This document shows, piece after piece, positions 1 to 6,200 of a stretch of 8,553 nucleotides of DNA. The position numbers and the translations under genes were made by a program. The stretch covers positions 1 to 8,553 of the forward strand of contig CABQGZ010000115.1 in NCBI GenBank assembly GCA_902463835.1, given 5' to 3'. Each line of letters opens with the position of its first letter. Position 1 is the first letter of the stretch. The stretch comes from an uncultured Lachnospiraceae bacterium (lineage in GTDB: Bacteria > Bacillota > Clostridia > Lachnospirales > Lachnospiraceae). A model generated the notes under the pieces. The model worked only from the letters and a program-made list of their open reading frames with translations. It had not been told where the DNA came from and searched no databases.

Positions 1-3
1 AAG

Positions 4-43
4 AATAAGTCTGTAAGCTGTTTTTCTTGCTTACAAACTTATT
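4..43 (+). repeat. Long hairpin upstream of the Rpn fragment
   Basis: Two perfectly complementary blocks, AATAAGT (4-10) with ACTTATT (37-43) and TGTAAGC (12-18) with GCTTACA (29-35), form a 14-bp stem interrupted by one C/A mismatch (11/36), with a 10-nt T-rich loop. No T-run follows the 3' arm, so it is not a typical plus-strand terminator. It lies directly before the point where Rpn-like coding sequence becomes recognisable. It could be an element end, a leader structure or the remains of a terminator; the window edge prevents a decision. Confidence 0.6.
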
Positions 44-62
44 ATACGAGGAGGATTTGAAT

Positions 63-365
63 ATGATCAATACGAAGAATCCGGGAGTATTGGAAGCGAT
101 AAGGGAAATTAAGGTTATGAGCTTAAGCAAGCGGATGCGTCTGCGCCACGAAGCTCATCTGAAGGAAATCCGTGACAAGAAGGCCCGAGAGGATTTTGTG
201 CGGCTGGAAGGCGAGAAGATTGGCATCGAGAAGGGCATCGAGTATAACTTAATGGAATTGATTCAGATCAAACTGAAAAAAGGAAAGTCCATAGAGCAGA
301 TAGCGGAGGAACTTGAGGAGACGGTGGAACATATTGAAGAGCTGATAGGAAAGATGAATTTGTAA
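63..365 (+). pseudogene. C-terminal fragment of an Rpn/PD-(D/E)XK nuclease family transposase
   Basis: The 100-residue reading frame resembles the region after the nuclease domain in Rpn-type (recombination-promoting nuclease) proteins. It has an NPGVLEAIRE-like segment, a charged helical stretch rich in Arg, Lys and Glu with GEKIGIEKGIE (approx. residues 51-61), and a C-terminal helix-turn-helix-like KKGKSIEQIAEELE followed by VEHIEELIGKMNL. Family members are usually about 250-320 aa. The N-terminal PD-(D/E)XK catalytic domain is missing, and an in-frame TAA at 6-8 closes the frame upstream, so this is a remnant or a deliberately short C-terminal protein. The ATG at 63 is preceded by GAGGAGG, which looks like a ribosome binding site. 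In the same frame those bases also encode EED, which fits family coding sequence, so the site may be fortuitous. The extreme 3' end is duplicated at 5488-5591. It ends in a strong terminator. Confidence 0.6.
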
Positions 366-407
366 GTGAATAGCAAAGCGCAGGAAGAGCCAGCATCCGG
401 CAGTGGA
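295..407 (+). repeat. Direct repeat copy A: Rpn 3' end plus half of its terminator
   Basis: This copy matches 5488-5591 in the same orientation. Positions 315-407 and 5499-5591 align without gaps over 93 bases with 11 differences by hand count. To the left, the match continues through AGCAGATAG after a 9-base (three-codon) length difference. The repeat covers the last codons of the Rpn-like frame, the stop and the left arm of the terminator. Here the terminator is complete; in the other copy it is cut in the loop. Confidence 0.85.
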
Positions 408-434
408 AATATTTGCCGGGAACTGGCTCTTTTC
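384..434 (+). terminator. Intrinsic terminator after the Rpn fragment
   Basis: AAGAGCCAG (385-393) pairs with CTGGCTCTT (423-431). Inside it, TCCGGCA (396-402) pairs with TGCCGGG (414-420) with one G-U pair, separated by a 2x2 internal loop and closed by an 11-nt loop. The T-tract is short (430-433). It should end plus-strand transcripts of the Rpn fragment. The helicase transcript arriving on the minus strand would form the same stem but lacks a good U-tract, so termination there is less certain. Confidence 0.75.
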
Positions 435-520
435 AAGGGCCGGATAAGCCTCATATAAGAAATGTACATACCTATCAATAATACTGTCGCCTTCTGGAAA
501 CAACCTGGATTGGAACGTGA

Positions 521-2074
521 CTATCTTGCGGGCAAAGAACGTAAAACAGCCATCCGTTCCATGCAGATCCAATAATTGCGTTCCCTTGTTCCCGTCGCCT
601 GCTGACTTTGATTTCGGCACTCTTCCGACGGCAGCAACCAATCTTCACGCAGGTATCCACGTTCCAGACATGCAAGTGCTTCCTGATAGTAGGCTTGTGG
701 AAGCTGGCGCTCTGTAAGCTCCTGGAGAAGTGCGGCGGCGTTTTTTTCATAAGCCGGATAAAAGAAATCTCCCGTCTCGTTGTCATATTCCAGGTTTTCC
801 GCCTGGAAGCATTCCTGGAATTTGGGAAAATAGGCGCGCTCCTCCTGGGAGCCGGCTACAAACAGATAGTAAAGGCAGGCCATGCGCTTGCCGCTGTGCC
901 TGCGCAGGAGCCTTCCAAGGCGCTGCATTCGCTGGCGCTCCATGGAAGTTCCGGATAGGATGATTCCTACGGCGGCTTCCGGCACATCGACGCCCTCATC
1001 CAATGCGCGGCAGGTCATGAGAATGCGCAGACTGCCATCCTGAAAGCGCTGCAGCGTATTTCGGTTGGCCTGGAGGCCCATCTGGGAGTGGTAACGACCT
1101 ACCCGAGCCGGATAAGATTGGTTTAATAGCGTATAGAGCTGCTCAATCTGGGAAATACTTTCGCCGAAAATGAGTACGGGTTTTTTCGGATCCAGGTGGG
1201 ACAGTAACCTGATGACACAGTCGGTGCGTGCCTGTGCCATATAGACAGTCCGCTTTCTCTTGTAAGACAGCTGAAGATATGATCTTGCCAGCCGTGCTTC
1301 TTTTCCGGGACTGGCTGCGGCTGTTTCCCGCAGCAGAGCAAAAAATTGTGCGCCGCTGCAATGGCGAAGCCCTGGCAGAAGCCGGGAAAGCTCCGTCTGA
1401 ATGTGTCTCATATTCTGAGTAAATTCATCGTATTCCTGCTGCTCCTTGGGGGAAAAGGATATGGCAATCTGCCAGACGGCAAAGGCACAGACGGTTCCTC
1501 GCCGCAGCGCCTGAGCAAGGCTGTAAGCGTAGATCTTTTTGCCCAGCGCAGGGACAAGTATGGTATCGTAGCCGGGAACATCCGGTGTGGCGGACAGTCC
1601 AAGAGAACAATAAGTTCCGGGTAGATTTTTTGAAAAAGGAAGAAATTCGAAAATCTTCTGATTCTCCCCGCTGGCATAGTGATGGCATTCATCCGCGATC
1701 AAAAGGACAGTATAGCCAGCCTTTAATTCCTGAAGAATCTGGCGAGCCAGTCGATATCTGGCGGAGTTGACGACATAGATCATATAATCTTGTTCTTTTG
1801 GAGAATTCATACCGCCCCCGTATATGCCTGCCTTTCCGGAAAGAGAAGGAAAAAGCCTCTCCAGGGAGCGCTTCCACTGCAGCAGCAATGATTTCCCAGG
1901 GACGATGATCTTGACCCTGAGCTTTATCCCTGGTATGTTTTGCAGAAGTTCTATTCCGGCAAGCGCCAGTCTTGTTTTTCCGGCGCCGGTAACAGCCTGT
2001 ACGATGCCGTGATATTCATTTTTGACCCAGGCATCCAGGCACTCCTGCTGCCATGCGTATGATTCCTCTGCCAT
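521..2074 (-). CDS. DECH-box superfamily 2 helicase (RadD/XPB-like)
   Basis: This 517-aa protein is a complete two-domain SF2 helicase that should couple ATP hydrolysis to movement on nucleic acid. Visible motifs in order: a Q-motif-like WQQECLDAW (8-16), Walker A AVTGAGKT (27-34), motif II DECHH (128-132), motif III SATP (161-164), motif V ALDEGVDVPEA (357-367) and the arginine-finger motif VI QRMQRLGRLLRR (381-392). The core resembles RadD/XPB-type helicases with a short insert between domains and about 125 extra C-terminal residues of unassigned function. No methyltransferase or nuclease domain is fused to it. The start follows AGGAG about 13 bases upstream, slightly distant. It is transcribed divergently from the three-gene ATPase operon. 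BREX and related systems often carry a helicase such as BrxHI, so a shared role is plausible but inferred. The SF2 call is firm; the subfamily and pathway are not. Confidence 0.88.
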   Translation of the reverse strand: MAEESYAWQQECLDAWVKNEYHGIVQAVTGAGKTRLALAGIELLQNIPGIKLRVKIIVPGKSLLLQWKRSLERLFPSLSGKAGIYGGGMNSPKEQDYMIYVVNSARYRLARQILQELKAGYTVLLIADECHHYASGENQKIFEFLPFSKNLPGTYCSLGLSATPDVPGYDTILVPALGKKIYAYSLAQALRRGTVCAFAVWQIAISFSPKEQQEYDEFTQNMRHIQTELSRLLPGLRHCSGAQFFALLRETAAASPGKEARLARSYLQLSYKRKRTVYMAQARTDCVIRLLSHLDPKKPVLIFGESISQIEQLYTLLNQSYPARVGRYHSQMGLQANRNTLQRFQDGSLRILMTCRALDEGVDVPEAAVGIILSGTSMERQRMQRLGRLLRRHSGKRMACLYYLFVAGSQEERAYFPKFQECFQAENLEYDNETGDFFYPAYEKNAAALLQELTERQLPQAYYQEALACLERGYLREDWLLPSEECRNQSQQATGTRERNYWICMERMAVLRSLPAR

Positions 2075-2178
2075 TGGCTCTGTGATTCTCCTGTCGTTTT
2101 ATGAGCGAAATGAAAACAGTTGTCCGTATTCGTTTCAGGCGCGGATGAAAGCAGCCGCTGCCTTTTGCTGACAGCTTC

Positions 2179-2207
2179 AATATATCATCCAACGGAGGAA
2201 CTGTAAA
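2179..2207 (-). promoter_or_regulatory. Promoter of the helicase gene
   Basis: On the minus strand, a TTTACA -35 box (plus positions 2202-2207) is separated by 17 bases from a TATATT -10 box (2179-2184). Transcription would start near 2172 and leave a leader of about 97 nt. That leader contains the short palindrome GCAGCCGCTGC (2151-2161). The promoter lies about 50-100 bp from the divergent operon promoter. Confidence 0.6.
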
Positions 2208-2227
2208 GGCTAATTTTCAATAAAAAA

Positions 2228-2250
2228 GCCAATTTATGGAAAATATTGGC
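2228..2250. promoter_or_regulatory. Candidate operator between divergent promoters
   Basis: GCCAAT (2228-2233) and ATTGGC (2245-2250) form a perfect 6-bp inverted repeat with an 11-bp spacer. The half-sites are about one and a half helical turns apart. It sits 10 bp upstream of the operon -35 box and 20 bp upstream of the helicase -35 box, where a dimeric regulator could control both directions. No regulator gene is in the window, and repeats of this size also arise by chance. Confidence 0.3.
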
Positions 2251-2259
2251 AGAAAGTAT

Positions 2260-2287
2260 TTGAAACGGGAAGAAACTTTGCTATAAT
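2260..2287 (+). promoter_or_regulatory. Promoter of the ATPase operon
   Basis: A TTGAAA -35 box (2260-2265) is followed after 16 bases by a perfect TATAAT -10 box (2282-2287). Transcription is expected near 2294, giving a short leader of about 30 nt before the first gene's start at 2323. This is the best sigma-A-type promoter ahead of the three plus-strand genes. Confidence 0.75.
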
Positions 2288-2322
2288 AATGCTATTCACT
2301 TAGAGAAAGGATGGTTTTTGCC

Positions 2323-3093
2323 ATGAACTATGAAGAATTATACAGTGTCCTGCAGGGGCAGGAAAAGATATTAAAAGAAAAGCTTGCGCTGATGCAGAAG
2401 ACAGGTAAAAGCGTTGCAAAGGAGATGGAAAACGGAGACCTGAAGAATTTGTCTAAGGATATTAAGACTATGATAGAGGCAAATTGTCAGCAGGCGGCTG
2501 TTCTTCAGGAATTGGTGGAGACGGTGGATGGGTTTGACTCACAGGCTTATCTGGAAAGCGGTGAATTTGCCGGGCAGATGCTTGCGTATTGTGAAGAATT
2601 TGCCGTGGATGTTCGGGGGGAATATCCAGTCTATGAGATGTTTCCGTATCGGGTGAAATTCGATACAGAGAATCAGGATATTTATCTTGACCGGAAGAAG
2701 GTTCAGTGTATGCGTCCGAAGAATTTTGTCCAGACGGTAAAGGCGGGACAGGACAAGCTGATGAAGGCGCCCTTTAATGCCCAGACCTTTGTCAATGAGC
2801 TGGCGGATGCCTACGATCTGGCCGTATTAAAGTTGAAAAAGTCAGCGGAGGATGATATTTATCTTACAAGCCTCTACAAGTTCCTGGCGCCGATGGGACG
2901 GTTTCGCAGGGATTACGATCAGCAGAGCTTCTCTTTTGACGTGGCTCGTCTCTATGCCTCTGAGGTAGAGACCACGAAAAATGGTCGGCGTTATCAGTTT
3001 GGCCCCAGCAGGAATAATGGAAAGGCATTGCGGATCCTGGATGCGGAGGGGCGGGAGCAGTTCCTGGCAACGATCCGTTTTTATCAAGACTAA
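2323..3093 (+). CDS. Unknown-family protein, first gene of the ATPase operon
   Basis: I do not recognise this 256-aa protein. Residues 1-70 are charged and predicted helical, probably a coiled coil (heptad-like LQGQEKILKEKLALMQK, then a Lys/Glu-rich stretch). A mixed region follows with likely beta strands around YPVYEMFPYRVKFD (101-114), then more helices (about 134-190), and a basic C-terminal part with RFRRDYDQ and FGPSRNNGKALR (about 193-235). It has no signal peptide, membrane segment, P-loop or obvious nuclease motif. The ATG at 2323 is preferred over the in-frame ATG at 2311 because AAAGG (2306-2310) abuts the earlier one but stands 12 bases from the later one. The first ATPase gene begins 15 bases after its stop, so co-transcription and a shared complex are likely. 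It may be an adaptor or DNA-binding subunit for the ATPases, which is inference from context. Confidence 0.85.
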   Translation: MNYEELYSVLQGQEKILKEKLALMQKTGKSVAKEMENGDLKNLSKDIKTMIEANCQQAAVLQELVETVDGFDSQAYLESGEFAGQMLAYCEEFAVDVRGEYPVYEMFPYRVKFDTENQDIYLDRKKVQCMRPKNFVQTVKAGQDKLMKAPFNAQTFVNELADAYDLAVLKLKKSAEDDIYLTSLYKFLAPMGRFRRDYDQQSFSFDVARLYASEVETTKNGRRYQFGPSRNNGKALRILDAEGREQFLATIRFYQD

Positions 3094-3108
3094 AGAATGG
3101 AGAATCCT

Positions 3109-4278
3109 ATGGAGAACGAATATATATCTGCGGCTCCGGGCATTTGCTTTTTGACGGATTTCTGGCAGGAAAAATATATAGAAGAATACATCCGCTACGG
3201 CGGAAGCAAGATAAAGTTTATCACCGGCCGTATGGGAAGCGGAAAGTCATATTTCCTGCAGCTCATGGAGAATATTGCGAGGCAGCAGGGCTATTGCGTG
3301 GTAAGCTTCACAGCCAGGGAAATATGGCTGAATGATTTCAAGGACATTTTCTTTGAGATTCTGCGCCAGTGCGATCTGATGGAGTGTCTCGCGGGATGCT
3401 GCCGTAAGGTTGTGGCAGGTATGGGGTATGATTACCAGGAGATTCCGGCAGGAATGACCTTCATGGATTATCTCGCCCAGGAAAATATGTGTGATGCGTT
3501 GACAAGGAGGGAGATCCGGGTACAGCTGAAGGAAATGTTTTTGGATAATCCGCTTTTGGATAATAATTTTGCGCTGGCATGCAGTATGCTGACGGGCAGT
3601 TTGTTGGGGTATCCCATCCTGGAGGAGCAGAGCAAGGCGCTGCTTTTAGGATGGCTTTCCGGCGACCGCACCGTGAAGCTGTCTCAGCTGCGTGCGCTGG
3701 GACTGTCGCCCATCCGGATTACAAAATACAATGCCAGACATATGCTGCGCTCTTTGACGGAGGTGGTACATATCAGCGGCCGCGCCGGGGTGTTCATTGC
3801 CGTGGATGATCTGGATATTTTAATCAGCCGTTCTAGTCTGGAGACTGTCCATTACACAAAGATGAAGCGGGAGGATACGTATGAAAGTATTCGCCAGCTC
3901 ATTGATGACATTGATAGCCTGAAGCATATTATGTTTGTATTTGCCTTTGACCGTGCGCTCATGGATGATGAAAATGCAGGACTGAAATCCTACCAGGCGC
4001 TGTGGATGCGCATCCAGACGGAGATCACGGGAGAACGGTTCAATCGTTTTGCTGACATTGTGGATCTGGATGTCATGGCTGCCCAGGAATATACGCCGCA
4101 GGTGGTGGTGGATATTTCCCGTGCGATGACGAACGCCCTGCTCAGCCGCGATGTGTCCGCGCTCAACCAGGAACAGGCGGAGGCGCTGCTTGCACAGGCC
4201 AGGCTGGGGAGTGTCGGTATTCCTCAATTGATCAGTAACGCCATGAAGGGAGGTCTTGAAAATGAATCCTGTAGTTGA
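3109..4278 (+). CDS. P-loop ATPase A, possibly BREX BrxC/BrxD-like
   Basis: This 389-aa AAA-like ATPase has Walker A GRMGSGKS (40-47) and a hydrophobic Walker B strand ending in VDDLD (232-236). A further strand, MFVFAFDR (275-282), could be the sensor-1 region, and GERFNRFADIVDL (308-320) may carry the arginine finger. The size and layout, with an N-terminal P-loop, a long helical insert and a late Walker B, resemble the BrxC/BrxD-type P-loop family (formerly DUF2791), but similarity here is looser than for its neighbour. There is no fused effector domain. Two in-frame ATGs lie 12 bases apart; the second (3109) is chosen because GGAG (3099-3102) sits six bases before it and the first has no such site. 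The stop overlaps the next ATPase gene by 17 bases, indicating translational coupling and probably a heteromeric assembly. STAND-type or other AAA families are possible alternatives. Confidence 0.82.
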   Translation: MENEYISAAPGICFLTDFWQEKYIEEYIRYGGSKIKFITGRMGSGKSYFLQLMENIARQQGYCVVSFTAREIWLNDFKDIFFEILRQCDLMECLAGCCRKVVAGMGYDYQEIPAGMTFMDYLAQENMCDALTRREIRVQLKEMFLDNPLLDNNFALACSMLTGSLLGYPILEEQSKALLLGWLSGDRTVKLSQLRALGLSPIRITKYNARHMLRSLTEVVHISGRAGVFIAVDDLDILISRSSLETVHYTKMKREDTYESIRQLIDDIDSLKHIMFVFAFDRALMDDENAGLKSYQALWMRIQTEITGERFNRFADIVDLDVMAAQEYTPQVVVDISRAMTNALLSRDVSALNQEQAEALLAQARLGSVGIPQLISNAMKGGLENESCS

Positions 4279-5554
4279 TAGAGACATGCCGGCTTATGAC
4301 ATGGAGGCGCGGCACATTATAGAAGCCTTGCGTTCCGGCATTCCATCCCGTGCCGTAGGCGCATATTTTTCCAATGCAAGACCACGAATCATGCGCGAGA
4401 TCACAGAACGTATGGAGGCTGCGGCCAAGTCCGGAAAAAGCGGCGGTATGGTGATATCAGGTAAGTATGGAGAAGGTAAGACGCACCTGCTGAATACCGT
4501 ATTTACGCTGGCACATGAGAATAATATGGTAGTTTCCTTTCTGTCCCTCAGCAAGGAGACGCCCATGGATAAACTTTATCTGGTCTACCAGAAGCTGATT
4601 GGCAGCACCTACCTGCCCCAGCATCAGCAGCCGGGGTTTCTGCATACCCTGGAAAATATGACGCCTAACAGTCCTCTGGCTTCTGAGATGATCGCGTATT
4701 CAGCAAAACAGTTGGAGACAGACAAGCTTTATTACCTTCTTCGCGCTTATCTGAATACGGAAGATCCGGAGGAGAAATTTCTTTTACAGGCTGATCTGGA
4801 GGGGGATTTTATTGCAAATGCTTTGCTTAAGAAGATTTATCGGAGAATTTTCAATCACCCGGTAAAATACAATGTAAATTTCAGTAAAACGAAGCATTGC
4901 CAGGACTACTTTTCTTTTATGAGCCATCTCTTCAAACAGATGGGATATCAGGGATGGGTAATTCTGGTGGATGAGGCTGAGCTGATCGGACGCCTGGGGA
5001 AGAAGGCGCGGCTGAATGCCTATAGGAACATGGCTCGTTTTTTGCTGCGGGATACGGGATTGGAATCCATGTTTTCTGTGTTTGCGCTGAGCGCCTCGTA
5101 TATCGAGGATGTGGTGGAAGGAAAGCATGATTATGAGAATCTGGCGGAACTTTATCCGGAGGAACAGGAGCCGATGCGTACGGTTCTGGATACCTTGCGG
5201 AAAGCGCCGCAGCTCCATCCGCTGACGCGCAGCGAATTTCAGGAGGTTCTGGCAAAGCTTATGGAGTTTCATGGCAAAGCTTATGGCTGGGAGCCGCAGA
5301 TTCCGTTGGATACCCTGGAGCGGATCACCCAGTCCGGCGGCTATCTTCTTCGAACGAAAATCCGGGCGGCGATCGAGTACCTGGATCAGATCTATCAATA
5401 CGGTTCCTGCGGCGGCACGGTGGTTTCGGAGCTGGCAGCGGAATCTTATGAGGAGGATGTACCTTCCCTGGAGGTGCTTAAGGAAGAAGCAGATAGTGGA
5501 GGAGACGGCAGAACATATGGAAGAATTGATAGGAAAGATGAATTTGTAAGTTGA
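4262..5554 (+). CDS. P-loop ATPase B, BREX BrxD-like, with altered C-terminus
   Basis: This 430-aa ATPase fits the BrxC/BrxD-type family (formerly DUF2791). It has an N-terminal HIIEALRSGIPSRAVG segment (18-33), Walker A GKYGEGKT (67-74), a long helical insert, and Walker B WVILVDEAEL (232-241) with Asp237/Glu238 as the likely metal and catalytic acids. FALSASYIED (274-283) follows as a sensor-like segment. About 430 aa is close to the usual BrxD length. BrxD is a known BREX component whose exact activity depends on system type. The ATG at 4262 follows GGGAGG (4248-4253) by eight bases; a TTG at 4256 is less likely. The last 20 or so residues are encoded by the duplicated Rpn 3' end read in a different frame from the Rpn protein, so the natural C-terminus was probably replaced. 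The ATPase core is intact. Confidence 0.85.
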   Translation: MNPVVDRDMPAYDMEARHIIEALRSGIPSRAVGAYFSNARPRIMREITERMEAAAKSGKSGGMVISGKYGEGKTHLLNTVFTLAHENNMVVSFLSLSKETPMDKLYLVYQKLIGSTYLPQHQQPGFLHTLENMTPNSPLASEMIAYSAKQLETDKLYYLLRAYLNTEDPEEKFLLQADLEGDFIANALLKKIYRRIFNHPVKYNVNFSKTKHCQDYFSFMSHLFKQMGYQGWVILVDEAELIGRLGKKARLNAYRNMARFLLRDTGLESMFSVFALSASYIEDVVEGKHDYENLAELYPEEQEPMRTVLDTLRKAPQLHPLTRSEFQEVLAKLMEFHGKAYGWEPQIPLDTLERITQSGGYLLRTKIRAAIEYLDQIYQYGSCGGTVVSELAAESYEEDVPSLEVLKEEADSGGDGRTYGRIDRKDEFVS

Positions 5555-5591
5555 CATCAAAGCGTAGGAAGAGCCAGTATCCGGCAGTGGA
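5488..5591 (+). repeat. Direct repeat copy B: Rpn 3' end inside the ATPase B gene end
   Basis: This is the same sequence as 295-407 with 11 differences in the ungapped 93-base core and a 9-base deletion near its left end. In frame 2 it still encodes KQIVEETAEHMEELIGKMNL plus a stop (5547-5549), matching the Rpn C-terminus, but the ATPase B frame reads it differently and stops at 5552-5554. Only the left arm of the terminator (AAGAGCCAG then TCCGGCA) is kept. Similarity ends at 5591, in the hairpin loop, where the ribosome binding site of the next gene begins. Confidence 0.85.
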
Positions 5592-5607
5592 GGAGGATTG
5601 CAGCAAT

Positions 5608-6129
5608 ATGAAAACAAAAGAGGAACAGGGCTGTCTGCAGACGGCCCCCTTCGACACAGAAAAACAAAAAACAGTAGTAAAGGCAGTGAAAAGCTTATGC
5701 ACCTCCCCGGCTGCATTGATTGCGCTTATCACCTATACGGCAGCGATTGTAATAATAATGCTTGTTACGGAGCTGGATTTGTCAAATACTTCTTTTGATT
5801 TTGTGAGAATGTTTCTTGTCATGGTGATGGGGCTGGCGATTGTAATCAGTTTGGTTTTTGGAAGCTTTTACTTTGTAAAGGCTGTTCAGACAATTAACAC
5901 CATGAAGCGCACGGTGGTAAGTGGAATTCCCTCGTATAAGGTGTCTGTGTTTGTTGCTGTATCTTCTATTATTTCAGGTGGATATACGGCGATTTCTCTT
6001 CCTGTAAATACAGGTGTGATGATGGTACTTACAAGTCTGTGCACCGCAGCAGCATCAATCACCTTTGGAGTTTTCCTGTTTATCTATCGAAATAAAATGC
6101 GCCTGCTGATGTTGGAAAATCCCTCTTGA
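5608..6129 (+). CDS. Small membrane protein, about four transmembrane helices
   Basis: This is a 173-aa protein of unknown function with a charged cytoplasmic-type N-terminus (about 30 residues, several Lys) and four hydrophobic segments at about 34-53, 67-90, 112-132 and 135-160. The tail is short and basic (RNKMR). No catalytic motif, lipobox or transporter signature is visible. The start at 5608 is preferred because GGAGGAGG (5589-5596) lies 11 bases upstream; an earlier in-frame ATG at 5551 would overlap the ATPase B stop and has no such site. That ribosome binding site begins exactly where the duplicated Rpn 3' end stops, so the gene may have lost its original upstream sequence. No convincing promoter of its own is visible, and with the terminator halved it could be read from the ATPase operon. 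Its stop codon overlaps the riboflavin locus -35 box. Confidence 0.75.
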   Translation: MKTKEEQGCLQTAPFDTEKQKTVVKAVKSLCTSPAALIALITYTAAIVIIMLVTELDLSNTSFDFVRMFLVMVMGLAIVISLVFGSFYFVKAVQTINTMKRTVVSGIPSYKVSVFVAVSSIISGGYTAISLPVNTGVMMVLTSLCTAAASITFGVFLFIYRNKMRLLMLENPS

Positions 6130-6153
6130 CAACCCCGGCAAAAGTGCTATAGT
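6126..6153 (+). promoter_or_regulatory. Promoter of the riboflavin transport operon
   Basis: A perfect TTGACA -35 box (6126-6131) is separated by 16 bases from TATAGT (6148-6153). Transcription should begin near 6160, about 40 nt before the FMN aptamer. The -35 box overlaps the TGA stop (6127-6129) of the preceding membrane protein gene. Confidence 0.8.
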
Positions 6154-6158
6154 AATGG

Positions 6159-6186
6159 TAGCGCGTCCAGCGCTATCATCGATGAT
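6159..6186. repeat. Two adjacent inverted repeats at the riboflavin leader start
   Basis: TAGCGC (6159-6164) and GCGCTA (6170-6175) are perfect inverted arms around a 5-nt spacer, immediately followed by the 12-bp palindrome ATCATCGATGAT (6175-6186). They cover the predicted transcription start and first transcribed bases, ahead of the riboswitch. They could be an operator for a second regulator or 5' stabilising hairpins of the mRNA; the sequence alone does not decide. Confidence 0.5.
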
Positions 6187-6200
6187 GCAAAATTACATAA

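Noticed and set aside
27..62. TTG start for the Rpn fragment
   Set aside because: It lies in the hairpin loop/3' arm and has no ribosome binding site; the added residues are better seen as leftover Rpn coding.
249..641. Minus-strand frame covering the Rpn 3' end, terminator and helicase end
   Set aside because: Antisense to supported features. Its resemblance to another minus-strand frame at 5478-5732 is explained by the direct repeat, not by a gene family.
5551..5583. TTGACA in copy B as promoter for the membrane protein
   Set aside because: The only TAT-like -10 candidate is about 21 bases away, outside the workable spacing.
4784..5716. 310-codon open frame on the minus strand
   Set aside because: It lies antisense to ATPase B and the membrane protein start, has low-complexity composition with no recognisable domain, and crosses the repeat junction; the plus-strand genes have clear motifs and ribosome binding sites.
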